Positions 6,589 to 13,526 of a stretch of DNA of 17,579 nucleotides are shown here, piece after piece. Source of the DNA: Gammaproteobacteria bacterium. Its GTDB lineage: Bacteria > Pseudomonadota > Gammaproteobacteria > Chromatiales > Chromatiaceae. The notes under the pieces were generated by a model. It was not told where the DNA came from, ran no database searches, and saw nothing but the letters and a program-made list of their open reading frames with translations. A program made the translations under genes and the position numbers. The stretch covers positions 1 to 17,579 of the forward strand of contig JADGBD010000014.1 of assembly GCA_015231665.1 (NCBI GenBank), given 5' to 3'. The number at the start of each line of letters is the position of its first letter. Position 1 is the first letter of the stretch.

Positions 6589-7305
6589 ATGCGAAACCTG
6601 AGCCTGACCTTGCTGCACCTGTCCTTGCTGAGCCTGTCTTCCCAGGCTCTGGCTGATGTGTACAAGTATCAGGGCCCCGAGGGCAAAATTCATTTCACCG
6701 ACACGCCGGTGGAAAATCCTGCATTTCAATTGATTTGGCACAAAACCTCGATTCAGCCGCAGATGGTGGTCCATGGCCAGTCCCTGCTTGGGCGAGGATC
6801 GGCGAAGACGGCGAGTGCGCCGGCCAAGACCGCTGCACCCGTATTCCAGGCCAGTTGGAGTTCGGAGAAAACCAAGGAAAATCGGCAGCGTTTTGCCCGA
6901 TACATCGATGAAGCGGCGCGCAAGGTCAAGTTGCGTCCCGAGTTGCTGCACGCGGTGGTGATGGCCGAATCGGCCTATGATCCCCAGGCCGAGTCCTCTG
7001 CCGGCGCTCAGGGATTGATGCAGTTGATGCCGGGTACGGCCAAACGCTACGGGGTAGCAGATAGTTTTGACCCGCAGCAGAACATCAGCGGTGGCGCAAA
7101 ATACTTGCGTGACCTACTGAAAATGTTCGATTTTGATCTGAATCTGGCGCTCGCCGGCTACAACGCAGGGGAGAATGCGGTGATCCGCCACGGCAACAGC
7201 ATCCCGCCTTATGAAGAAACCCAGAACTACGTCAAGAAAGTCCTGGGTTACTATCAGGAATTCCGCATTCAAGCGGCCATCGCCGGACAAACTGCCAGTC
7301 GTTAG
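6589..7305 (+). CDS. Secreted lytic transglycosylase (SLT family) with DUF4124-like N-terminus
   Basis: Periplasmic peptidoglycan lytic transglycosylase of 238 residues. A signal peptide (MRNLSLTLLHLSLLSLSSQA, cut near LA-D at 22/23) is followed by a DUF4124-like segment (DVYKYQGPEGKIHFTDTP, residues 23-40), then an Ala/Ser/Thr linker (70-95). The SLT catalytic domain runs from about 100 to 222, with the catalytic Glu127 in VVMAESAYDPQ and the family motifs GLMQLMPGTAKRYGV, NISGGAKYLRDLL, ALAGYNAGENAV and TQNYVKKVLGYY. It has its own promoter after ychJ and ends in a strong palindrome. It cleaves the MurNAc-GlcNAc bond to form 1,6-anhydro ends. The physiological role, whether general turnover or a secretion or motility system, cannot be assigned from here. 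Confidence 0.92.
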   Translation: MRNLSLTLLHLSLLSLSSQALADVYKYQGPEGKIHFTDTPVENPAFQLIWHKTSIQPQMVVHGQSLLGRGSAKTASAPAKTAAPVFQASWSSEKTKENRQRFARYIDEAARKVKLRPELLHAVVMAESAYDPQAESSAGAQGLMQLMPGTAKRYGVADSFDPQQNISGGAKYLRDLLKMFDFDLNLALAGYNAGENAVIRHGNSIPPYEETQNYVKKVLGYYQEFRIQAAIAGQTASR

Positions 7306-7328
7306 GGGTGCGGAGATCTCCGCACCCC
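7305..7328. terminator. Perfect 24-base palindrome between convergent genes
   Basis: GGGGTGCGGAGA is followed directly by its exact reverse complement TCTCCGCACCCC. The first G is the last base of the transglycosylase stop codon. The hsp20 gene converging from the right stops 13 bases further on. The T content that follows on the plus strand (ACTTTCCTT) is modest and there is none on the other side, so this is a likely bidirectional, not classical, terminator. Confidence 0.65.
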
Positions 7329-7341
7329 TGCTGGACTTTCC

Positions 7342-7731
7342 TTAAGCCGCCTTGACCTGGATCTTGCGGGTCTGATGGGCTTCGCGTTTGGGGATGCGCA
7401 GGATCAGCACCCCGTCCTTGAAGCTGGCCTCAGTTTTTTCCGTATCCAACTCTCGGCTCAGGGTAAAGCTGCGCTGGTAGCGGGTCTTGCGCACATCGGC
7501 GTAGACCGGATCCATGCCGCTGGGCATGTCCAGGAGGATCTCGCCACCCACGGTCAGGCTGTCCTTGTCGATCTGGATATCGAGCTTTTCCTTGGGTACG
7601 CCGGGCATGTCGGCGAGCACGGTGATGCCGGTGGCATCCTCGAAGATATCCATCGCCGGGCGCAGGCTCTGATCCGCTGTGGCGGCGGGTTTTTCGCTGG
7701 CTTGGGTGCTTTTGGTTTCACTGGTATTCAT
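7342..7731 (-). CDS. Small heat-shock protein (Hsp20/alpha-crystallin family), second gene of pair
   Basis: ATP-independent holdase chaperone of 129 residues. A variable, Ser/Thr/Ala-rich N-terminus (residues 1-25) precedes an alpha-crystallin domain (about 27-120): DIFEDATGITVLADMPGV, KEKLDIQIDKDSLTVGGE, RSFTLSRELDTEKTEASFKD, GVLILRIPKRE. The tail contains KIQVK, where the IxI/V-type anchor would be. A good ribosome-binding site, AAGGAG, lies 9 bases before the ATG. It lies 11 bases downstream of the other hsp20 gene in the same direction, so they form a two-gene operon of divergent paralogues, much as IbpA/IbpB-type partners do in other bacteria. Sequence similarity between the two is limited to the core. 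Confidence 0.93.
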   Translation of the reverse strand: MNTSETKSTQASEKPAATADQSLRPAMDIFEDATGITVLADMPGVPKEKLDIQIDKDSLTVGGEILLDMPSGMDPVYADVRKTRYQRSFTLSRELDTEKTEASFKDGVLILRIPKREAHQTRKIQVKAA

Positions 7732-7742
7732 CTTGGCGCTCC

Positions 7743-8177
7743 TTACTTGACCTGAATCTGACGGGGTTTGCTGGCTTCTTTGCGCTGAATGGCGATATGC
7801 AGCACGCCGTCCTTGTACAGGGCTTCGACCTGATCGGGATCGACGTCATCGGGCAGATTGACCACCCGGCGTAAGCTGCCATCGAAACGCTCCCGGCGGA
7901 AATAGTCGGCGCCTTCCTCGCTGATCAGGCGGCGCTCGCCGCTGATGCTCAGCAGGCTCTGCTGAATGCTGATGTCCAGTTGCGCAGGGTCTACTCCCGG
8001 CATGAATAGATAGACATCGATACGATCAGGGTTGCTGCCGACGTTGATCGGTGGATACTCGCCCCGCGGGGCAGAGCGGATGGGGCTGGGCCAGGTGTAG
8101 GATGAACTCATCTCCCGTTCCAGACGGCGCAGTTCATCGAACAGGCTGGTGCCAAAATCATTCATGCTGATATACAT
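7743..8177 (-). CDS. Small heat-shock protein (Hsp20/alpha-crystallin family), first gene of pair
   Basis: Holdase chaperone of 144 residues. The N-terminal arm MYISMNDFGTSLFDELRRLE is the oligomer-forming part. The alpha-crystallin domain spans about 45-137, with PPINVGSNPDRIDVYLFMPGV, ISIQQSLLSISGERRL, RRERFDGSLRRVVNLPDDVD and YKDGVLHIAIQRKE. It ends RQIQVK. AGGAG lies 8 bases upstream of the ATG at 8177. A sigma-32-type promoter stands about 45 bases upstream, and the second hsp20 gene follows after 11 bases. No CIRCE element is present, so control is likely by the heat-shock sigma factor rather than by the HrcA encoded in this same window. Confidence 0.94.
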   Translation of the reverse strand: MYISMNDFGTSLFDELRRLEREMSSSYTWPSPIRSAPRGEYPPINVGSNPDRIDVYLFMPGVDPAQLDISIQQSLLSISGERRLISEEGADYFRRERFDGSLRRVVNLPDDVDPDQVEALYKDGVLHIAIQRKEASKPRQIQVK

Positions 8178-8185
8178 GGCTCGGA

Positions 8186-8217
8186 CTCCTCAGGTGTTAC
8201 AGGATGGGTTTCCTGAG
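8186..8217 (-). promoter_or_regulatory. Structured 5' leader of the hsp20 operon (possible RNA thermometer)
   Basis: Two alternative pairings exist. A local hairpin CAGGA (8215-8211)/TCCTG (8204-8200) has a 6-base loop. A longer-range stem CTCAGG (8217-8212)/CCTGAG (8194-8189) would cover the first bases of the AGGAG ribosome-binding site (8190-8186). The predicted transcription start is near 8215, so the outer stem would lose its first bases. The thermometer reading is therefore only a suggestion. Confidence 0.25.
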
Positions 8218-8221
8218 TATC

Positions 8222-8249
8222 ACATAGGCCTTCCCGGCCATTTTTCAAG
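8222..8249 (-). promoter_or_regulatory. Sigma-32 (heat-shock) type promoter of the hsp20 operon
   Basis: On the minus strand CTTGAAA (8249-8243) matches the sigma-32 -35 consensus exactly. After 13 bases comes GCCTATGT (8229-8222), which fits the CCCCATNT -10 at the AT and T positions and most others. Position and orientation suit transcription of the two hsp20 genes from about 8215. The promoter starts 28 bases after the bamE stop codon, so the operon need not depend on read-through from bamE. Confidence 0.72.
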
Positions 8250-8276
8250 GGTCGTCGCGGTTGGAAAATGCTTGGC

Positions 8277-8927
8277 TTATTCTGCAGAGCCAGGTTCGAT
8301 GGCGGGCTCGGTGCTCGGTTCAGTGGAGCCCACTTCCGCCGGGTTACTGGCGGGGGCTTCGGCGGGGGTCGGTTCAGCAGCAGCTGCTGGGGTTTCGGTG
8401 TCCAGGGTCTCGGCCGTGCTCTGGGCGGGCTCGGCGGCTTTGGCGGGTGCCGGGCTGTCATCGCCAAAGCCGATGCTTCTGAGGGTGTTGTCGATGAAAC
8501 CCTTGGGCTTTTGGTCGGGCACGGTCACCACGGTTTCCTGAGGATCGGCGATCTGGCTGGGGTCGGGGCGGAAGTCGCCCTCAATGGCGCTGAGCGCACC
8601 ATCCTGGAAGAACAGGGTCAGGCGTTTGCGCTCGGCCTTGCTGCCGCCGCGCTTCATCGTGTAGACATAGTCCCAGCGGTTATCACGAAAGGTGTCTTGG
8701 AGCATGGGGGTGCCGAGCAGGTAACGCACCTGCTCCATGGACATCCCCAGTTCCAGGCGGTTGACCTGATCCTGGGTGACGACGTTGCCCTGCTGGACAT
8801 CAGCCTTGTACATGAAGGGCGTCTGCGCCAGGGCATCGGTCACAGGGTCCGAGATATTGCCGCTGCCAGAGCAGCCCAGCAGGCTCAGGCCACTGAGGGC
8901 GGTGGCACAAACAAGAAACAATCGCAT
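8277..8927 (-). CDS. bamE: BamE/OmlA outer-membrane assembly lipoprotein with long C-terminal tail
   Basis: Outer-membrane lipoprotein subunit of the BAM beta-barrel assembly complex. The signal peptide ends in the lipobox LLGC with Cys19 as the lipidated residue. The SmpA/OmlA core spans about residues 38-120, with FMYKADVQQGN, VNRLELGMSMEQVRYLLGTP and RWDYVYTMKRGG, which are clear counterparts of E. coli BamE. The protein is 216 residues against about 113 in E. coli. The extra part (about 145-216) is a low-complexity Ala/Pro/Glu/Thr tail without predicted structure. It is divergent from fur, an arrangement conserved in Pseudomonas (omlA-fur). The ATG gives the correct signal peptide. Confidence 0.9.
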   Translation of the reverse strand: MRLFLVCATALSGLSLLGCSGSGNISDPVTDALAQTPFMYKADVQQGNVVTQDQVNRLELGMSMEQVRYLLGTPMLQDTFRDNRWDYVYTMKRGGSKAERKRLTLFFQDGALSAIEGDFRPDPSQIADPQETVVTVPDQKPKGFIDNTLRSIGFGDDSPAPAKAAEPAQSTAETLDTETPAAAAEPTPAEAPASNPAEVGSTEPSTEPAIEPGSAE

Positions 8928-9006
8928 GTAACGCCTCGGCGAATCACGTAGAATTGGGCCATGATAACCCGCCCGCCCGGGTAGATAACAGCGAATTGCC
9001 CTTAAG

Positions 9007-9071
9007 GCCCGATTACTGAGCTTGATAGCGGGGCTTGATTCCAGGGTTCGATTCCAGGGTTTGATCAGGGG
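9007..9071 (+). repeat. Tandem array of 13-bp units upstream of fur
   Basis: Four consecutive 13-base units start at 9020, 9033, 9046 and 9059: GCTTGATAGCGGG, GCTTGATTCCAGG, GTTCGATTCCAGG and GTTTGATCAGGGG. A more diverged fifth unit, GCCCGATTACTGA, precedes them at 9007. All share G, two pyrimidines, then (T/C)GAT. The array ends 26 bases before the fur start codon, in the bamE-fur divergent gap. Confidence 0.65.
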
Positions 9072-9097
9072 CTAGGCAGTACCAGGTAAGCAAGTGC

Positions 9098-9517
9098 ATG
9101 AAGAAAGAGCAAATCAAAAACGCCGGCCTCAAGGTCACCATGCCACGGATGAAAATCCTCGCTTTGCTGGAAGAGCATTCCGATGATCATTTCTCCGCCG
9201 AGGATGTCTACAAGACCCTGCTGGCGAACGATGACGAGATCGGCCTGGCGACCATCTACCGGGTGCTGACGCAGTTCGAGGAGGCAGGCCTGGTGACCCG
9301 ACATCACTTTGAGGGCCAGCAGTCGATTTTTGAGCTCAATCGCGGCGATCACCACGACCACATCCTTTGCCTGGATTGCGGTCAGGTGGAGGAGTTCGAG
9401 GATGAGACCATCGAGAAGCGCCAGCATCTGGTGGCCAAGACCAAGGGCTTTGACTTGGTGCGCCACGCACTGACGCTCTACGGCCATTGCCAGCGGACGG
9501 ACTGTCCGCGCAAATAA
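9098..9517 (+). CDS. fur: Ferric uptake regulator Fur
   Basis: Cytosolic iron-responsive repressor of 139 residues. The N-terminal winged helix (to about 82) contains LKVTMPRMKILALLEEH, HFSAEDVYKTL and the recognition segment IGLATIYRVLTQFEEAGL. The C-terminal dimerisation and metal-binding domain has the HHDH motif (85-88), a CxxC (Cys91, Cys94) and a second Cys pair (Cys131, Cys136). It belongs to the Fur branch rather than Zur or PerR by its close similarity to E. coli/Pseudomonas Fur. It diverges from bamE, a known pairing, and converges on recN across 15 bases. No clear Fur box is visible in its upstream region. The ribosome-binding site is weak (AGG at -13). Confidence 0.95.
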   Translation: MKKEQIKNAGLKVTMPRMKILALLEEHSDDHFSAEDVYKTLLANDDEIGLATIYRVLTQFEEAGLVTRHHFEGQQSIFELNRGDHHDHILCLDCGQVEEFEDETIEKRQHLVAKTKGFDLVRHALTLYGHCQRTDCPRK

Positions 9518-9524
9518 CCCTGCC

Positions 9525-9543
9525 CAGAAGGCTTAGCCTTCTG
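9525..9543. terminator. Hairpin shared by convergent fur and recN ends
   Basis: CAGAAGGC and GCCTTCTG form an 8-bp perfect stem around a 3-base loop, TTA. Read on the minus strand, that loop is TAA, the recN stop codon. It begins 8 bases after the fur stop codon. No T-run follows on either strand, so it is a hairpin candidate rather than a classical intrinsic terminator. Confidence 0.5.
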
Positions 9544-11209
9544 TGCCGCTGCGCAGCATCTCCTGGGCGTGGGCGAGGGTGCTCTGGGTGATCTCCACGC
9601 CACCGAGCATGCGCGCAATCTCCTGCACCCGCCCGGCCTGATCCAGCACCTGAATCCGCGTCTGCGTCTCCTGCTCCAGGGTCTGTTTGCTCACCTGCAG
9701 GTGGTTGTGTGCCTGGGAGGCGACCTGGGCCAGATGGGTCACGCACATCACTTGGCGCTCGTGCCCGAGCCGGCGCAGCAGCCGGCCGACGATCTCCGCC
9801 ACGCCACCGCCTATGCCCACGTCCACTTCATCGAAGATCAGGGTGGGGATGCGGCTGCAATCGGCGGTGGCCACCTGCAGCGACAGGCTGATGCGCGATA
9901 GCTCGCCGCCGGAGGCGCTTTTGGCCAGGGGCTGCAGGGGTTGGCCGGGATTGGCGCTGACCATGAAGATCACCCGATCCAGGCCGCTGGCGGAGGCCCG
10001 ATCCAGGCTCAGCTCCTCCAGCTCGACGGCGAAGCGGCCGCCGTTCATCCCCAGTTGCTGCATGCTCTCGCTGACCTCGCGGGCCAACCGCGCACCGGCC
10101 TGACGGCGGGCCTGGCGCAGCTCTTCCGCCTGGCGCAGAAACGCCTGCTGCAGGTGCTGGGTCTGTTCGAGCAGGTCATCCAGGGTTTCGTCGGCGTGCT
10201 CCAGCTGCGCCAGTTCCTGCTGCAGCTGGGCGTGGTGGGCGGGGATCTCCGCTGGCTGCAGGCGGTGCTTGCGGGCGATGTCGTGGATGCTGCCAAGGCG
10301 CTGCTCCAGCTCCGCCAGCCGCTCCGGGTCCAGCCCCAGATGATCCAGATAATGGCGCAGGCCGCTGATGGCCTCATCCAGCTGGATCAGGGCGCTATCC
10401 AGCGCCAGGCTGGGGTCGCTCAGCTCGGCATCCAGCCGGCTCAGCTCCTGCAATTCACGCAGGGCCTGGGCGAGGCCGCTGCGCAGGTCGGTATCGCCCT
10501 CGGCGAGCAGATCGAGCAGGCCGCTGCAGCCCTGCAGCAGGCGGCCGGCGTGGCTGAGGCGGTCGTGCTCGGCGTCGAGCTGTTCCAGCTCGGCCGGTCC
10601 CAGCGCCAGCTGATCCAATTCCCGCACCTGAAAGCGCAGCAGGTCCAGGCGCTCGTTGCGCGCGCTGGAGGCCTGGCGCAGCTGTTCAAAGCGCTCGCGG
10701 GTCTGCTGCCAGTCGCGAAAGGTCTGCTGAATCTGCCGGCGCGGCTCGCTCAGGCCGGCGTAGTCATCCAGCAGATTGCGCTGCTGGCTGGCCTGCATCA
10801 GTGCCTGATGGGCATGCTGGCCGTGGATCGCCAGCAGCAGGCTGCCGAGGGTCTGCAGCTGCGGGCCGGGGCTGGCGACACCGTTGATGTAGGCGCGGGA
10901 GCGCTTGTCCCGGGTCAGCACTCGGCGGATGATGCATTGGCCATCGCTGGGGTCGAGGTCGTTATCCGCCAGCCATTGCGCCGCCTCGGGGCAGTCGTCC
11001 AGATCGAAGCTGACGCTGATCTCGGCGCGCTCGGCGCCCTGGCGAATCAGGCTGTTGTCGGCCTTGTCGCCCAGGGCCAGGCCGAGGGCATCGATCAGGA
11101 TGGACTTGCCGGCGCCGGTCTCGCCGGTGAGGGCGGTCATCCCCGGGGCGAATTCCAGCTCCAGCTCGGCGACTATGATCAGGTTGCTGATGTGGATGCT
11201 GGTCAGCAT
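9533..11209 (-). CDS. recN: DNA repair protein RecN
   Basis: SMC-like ATPase of 558 residues (E. coli RecN has 553) that acts in recombinational repair of double-strand breaks. The N-terminal Walker A is GETGAGKS (29-36). IHGQHAHQALM (128-138) is the family's IHGQH-type segment. A long coiled-coil region of Leu/Gln/Glu/Arg heptads spans about 160-380. The C-terminal half carries the ABC signature SASGGELSR (431-439), Walker B TLIFDEVD (456-463) and CVTHLAQVA (489-497). The gene overlaps the end of nadK by 7 bases, so it is translationally coupled to it. A LexA box was not recognised in front of nadK-recN, so SOS control is not shown here. Confidence 0.97.
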   Translation of the reverse strand: MLTSIHISNLIIVAELELEFAPGMTALTGETGAGKSILIDALGLALGDKADNSLIRQGAERAEISVSFDLDDCPEAAQWLADNDLDPSDGQCIIRRVLTRDKRSRAYINGVASPGPQLQTLGSLLLAIHGQHAHQALMQASQQRNLLDDYAGLSEPRRQIQQTFRDWQQTRERFEQLRQASSARNERLDLLRFQVRELDQLALGPAELEQLDAEHDRLSHAGRLLQGCSGLLDLLAEGDTDLRSGLAQALRELQELSRLDAELSDPSLALDSALIQLDEAISGLRHYLDHLGLDPERLAELEQRLGSIHDIARKHRLQPAEIPAHHAQLQQELAQLEHADETLDDLLEQTQHLQQAFLRQAEELRQARRQAGARLAREVSESMQQLGMNGGRFAVELEELSLDRASASGLDRVIFMVSANPGQPLQPLAKSASGGELSRISLSLQVATADCSRIPTLIFDEVDVGIGGGVAEIVGRLLRRLGHERQVMCVTHLAQVASQAHNHLQVSKQTLEQETQTRIQVLDQAGRVQEIARMLGGVEITQSTLAHAQEMLRSGTEG

Positions 11210-12099
11210 GAGGCGTCCTGGCTTTTGTGCTCGCCCCAGCCGAGTTTGGCACGGAGGATGTCGAAGTGGTCGTGACCCTGGGGGTGGATCAGACGGATGC
11301 GATTGGGGTGGCGGCCGATGCGGATGCGGTCGTTGGCCTCGATCACCAGCTGATCCTGACCGTCACAGCTGACCCGCACATTGGCCGGGTCGGTGGCGCT
11401 GCTGACCACCAGTTCGATGAGGCTGTCGCCACCGACGACGATGGGCCGGTTGCTCAGGGTATGCGGGCAGATGGGCACCAGCAGCAGGGCATCCAGGTCG
11501 GGCTCCAGCAAGGGGCCGCCGCCGGAGAGGGCATAGGCGGTGGAGCCGGTGGGAGTGGCGATGATCAGCCCATCGGAGCGCTGGGTATCGACGAAGCGGC
11601 CGTTGACGTAGGTCTCGAACTCGATCATGCGCGCGCTGTTCCACTTGTGGATCACCGCATCGTTGAGGGCCAGGCTGCTGGCTTTGACCTCGCCGGCGTT
11701 GAGAATTTCGGTGCTGAGGAGAAAACGCTGTTCTTCCTCGTACTCGCCGGCGAAGATGCTGTCGAGACTGCGGGCGATGGCCTGGGGCGAGATGTCGGCA
11801 AGAAAGCCGAGCCGACCGAGATTGATGCCGAGCAGGGGGATCTGCAGATTGGCCAGCAGACGTGCCGCCCCCAGCAGGGTGCCATCGCCGCCGACGGTGA
11901 TCAGCAGATCGCAGCTGGCGGCCAGCTCCTCCTGGGTTTGAAACGGTAGCTCTGGGCGCTGCATCAGCTCGGCGGCGGTCTGGTCGAGAATCACCCGGCG
12001 GCCGCTGGCAAGCAGGTAGTCGATCAGGGTCTGCAGGGTCTCGGTGACCCTCGGCGAGGGCTTGACCAGCAAACCTATCTTGTTGAATCTGTCCTGCAT
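11203..12099 (-). CDS. nadK: NAD kinase NadK
   Basis: ATP-dependent NAD kinase of 298 residues that makes NADP(+). The diagnostic GGDGT motif is at 70-74, followed by LLGAARLLA, INLGRLGFLADI (92-103) and the glycine-rich TPTGSTAYALSGGGP (182-196). The NE/D motif appears as ALNDAVIH (144-151), with Asp where E. coli has Glu. The C-terminal region resembles E. coli NadK (RLIHP...LGW). The gene precedes recN with a 7-base overlap and is divergent from hrcA, an order common in gammaproteobacteria. The ATG has no strong ribosome-binding site upstream. Confidence 0.96.
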   Translation of the reverse strand: MQDRFNKIGLLVKPSPRVTETLQTLIDYLLASGRRVILDQTAAELMQRPELPFQTQEELAASCDLLITVGGDGTLLGAARLLANLQIPLLGINLGRLGFLADISPQAIARSLDSIFAGEYEEEQRFLLSTEILNAGEVKASSLALNDAVIHKWNSARMIEFETYVNGRFVDTQRSDGLIIATPTGSTAYALSGGGPLLEPDLDALLLVPICPHTLSNRPIVVGGDSLIELVVSSATDPANVRVSCDGQDQLVIEANDRIRIGRHPNRIRLIHPQGHDHFDILRAKLGWGEHKSQDASC

Positions 12100-12182
12100 G
12101 GGCTGAATGATTCCGCCGGGGCTCGATTGGGGAGGTGAAAGTTACCACGGCCACAGGAAGTCGCCAACAGGTAGCAATGGCG

Positions 12183-12211
12183 CTTGACAGCCTGCGGGCG
12201 ATACCGCAGAT
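12183..12211 (+). promoter_or_regulatory. Possible hrcA promoter (sigma-32-like)
   Basis: CTTGACA (12183-12189) is followed after 14 bases by CCGCAGAT (12204-12211). This resembles the sigma-32 pair CTTGAAA/CCCCATNT, with one mismatch in the first box and two in the second. The TTGACA is also a consensus sigma-70 -35, but the -10 at 17-base spacing (CAGATT) is poor. No CIRCE inverted repeat (TTAGCACTC-N9-GAGTGCTAA) is present in the 163-base gap. Confidence 0.4.
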
Positions 12212-12262
12212 TTCCCGCCAAGGTTAAATGAACTTGGTTGTATCCAACAAGAGGTGAGCCAC

Positions 12263-13312
12263 TTGTCCCAAGCCATCGGGGGCCTGCTCGATGAGCGCGC
12301 CCAGCATTTTCTCAAGACTCTGATCGAGCGCTACATCCGCGACGGTCATCCGGTGGGCTCGCGCACCCTGGCGCGGGATAGCGGGCTTGATCTGAGCCCG
12401 GCAACGGTGCGCAACGTGCTCGCCGATCTCGAAGACCTGGGTCTGATTGCCGCGCCGCACACCTCCGCCGGGCGCATTCCCACCGCCGAGGGCTATCGCC
12501 TGTTCGTCGATTCCCTGCTCACTTTGCGGCCGCTGGCAGAGTCCCTGTTCAGCCCGCTGGAGTCTGAGCTGAAATCCACCAGCAACACAGCCATGGTGCT
12601 CAAGAGCGCCTCGCGCTGGTTGTCGAGCATGTCGAGCATGGCCGGGGTGGTAACCCTGCCCAAGCCGGAGCGGGTAGTGTTTCGTCAGATGGAATTCCTG
12701 CGCCTGTCCGCCGGCAGGATTCTGGCGATCCTGGTCACCGTGGATGGCGAGGTGATCAACCGGGTGATCCAGTCCCGCCGCGACTACAGTGCCGCCGAAC
12801 TGGAGCAAACCGCCAATTTCCTCAATCAGACTTTCAGCGGCCAATCCCTGGCGCGGGTGCGCGAACTGATGCTCAAGGAGCTGCAGGAGACCCGCGAGGA
12901 CATGACCCGGCTGAGCCGCCAGGCGGTGGAAATGGCCGGCCAGGTGTTCGCTGAAGACGATGGCGAGGGCGATTGCGTCATCTCCGGGCAGACCAACCTC
13001 ATGGGCTTTGACGAGCTGGCGGAGATGCAGCGGCTGCGCCGGCTGTTTGATGCCTTCAGCGAGAAACACGAGATCCTGCGCCTGCTGGATGATTGCATGT
13101 CCGCCGAGGGGATTCAGATTTTCATCGGCCACGAGTCCGGCTTTCAGTCTTTCGACGGCTGCAGCCTGGTGACCGCGCCCTACAAGGTGGATGACCAGGT
13201 GGTGGGCATGCTCGGGGTGATAGGCCCCACCCGCATGGCCTATGATAGGGTCATTCCGCTGGTGGATGTCACCGCCAAGCTGTTGGGGGCTGCGCTGAAG
13301 AAGTCGGATTGA
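12263..13312 (+). CDS. hrcA: Heat-inducible transcription repressor HrcA
   Basis: Repressor of class I heat-shock genes, which binds CIRCE operators. The product of 349 residues starts with a winged-helix domain (LDERAQHFLKTLIERYIRDG, then HPVGSRTLARDSGLDLSPATVRNVLADLEDLGLI, APHTSAGRIPTAEGYR). A GAF-like middle domain and a C-terminal HrcA region follow (IGHESGFQSFDGCSLV, GMLGVIGPTRMAYDRVIPLV). I chose TTG 12263 because GAGGTG (12251-12256) is an ideal ribosome-binding site 6 bases upstream. A GTG at 12254 would give 352 residues but lies inside that site. grpE and dnaK, which often follow hrcA, are not present; 658 bp of repeats follow instead. Confidence 0.93.
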   Translation: MSQAIGGLLDERAQHFLKTLIERYIRDGHPVGSRTLARDSGLDLSPATVRNVLADLEDLGLIAAPHTSAGRIPTAEGYRLFVDSLLTLRPLAESLFSPLESELKSTSNTAMVLKSASRWLSSMSSMAGVVTLPKPERVVFRQMEFLRLSAGRILAILVTVDGEVINRVIQSRRDYSAAELEQTANFLNQTFSGQSLARVRELMLKELQETREDMTRLSRQAVEMAGQVFAEDDGEGDCVISGQTNLMGFDELAEMQRLRRLFDAFSEKHEILRLLDDCMSAEGIQIFIGHESGFQSFDGCSLVTAPYKVDDQVVGMLGVIGPTRMAYDRVIPLVDVTAKLLGAALKKSD

Positions 13313-13342
13313 CCCAGCCCTAACCCTAACGCTCAATCGATG

Positions 13343-13407
13343 GGACGCAGAGGACGCAAACGACTGCAGGGATGCAGGAGGTAGGACGAAGCAGGAAGCC
13401 CGAGTCG
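13343..13407 (+). repeat. CGCAGAG-head repeat carrying a 47-bp cassette (copy 1)
   Basis: An 18-base head (GGACGCAGAGGACGCAAA) is joined to a 47-base cassette (13361-13407) bounded by the 5-base inverted repeat CGACT/AGTCG. Bases 13343-13396 match 17525-17578 at 50 of 54 positions without gaps. A diverged inverted copy of the cassette core lies 67 bases further on (13475-13512). Confidence 0.8.
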
Positions 13408-13410
13408 AGA

Positions 13411-13526
13411 AGCGCAAAGGGCGCAGAGAAGAATGAGGAAGAAGTAGCCCGGATGGAGTGAAACGGTCCCTATTGGCTTCCTGCCTCACGGGACACTCGC
13501 ACATCCCTGTGCAGCGGAATCCGGGG
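13411..13526 (+). repeat. CGCAAAG/CGCAGAG module plus interrupted REP-like hairpin
   Basis: AGCGCAAAGGGCGCAGAGAA (13411-13430) precedes the REP left arm GTAGCCCGGATGGAG (13444-13458), as in the intact copy at 5668-5740. The right arm CAGCGGAATCCGGG only appears at 13512-13525. Between the arms sits about 50 bp holding GGCTTCCTGC and CATCCCTGTGCA, the reverse complement (diverged) of GCAGGAAGCC and TGCAGGGATG of the cassette just upstream. The hairpin has been split by an inverted cassette copy. Confidence 0.65.

Noticed and set aside
8928..9097. Fur box controlling fur
   Set aside because: GATAAC occurs twice (8963-8968 and 8984-8989), but there is no arrangement close to the 19-base GATAATGATAATCATTATC consensus.
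9941..11275. 444-codon plus-strand open frame opposite recN
   Set aside because: RecN on the other strand has all its ATPase motifs; this frame is low-complexity Leu/Gln/Ala from antisense reading.
12100..12262. CIRCE element upstream of hrcA
   Set aside because: No TTAGCACTC or GAGTGCTAA half-site is present.
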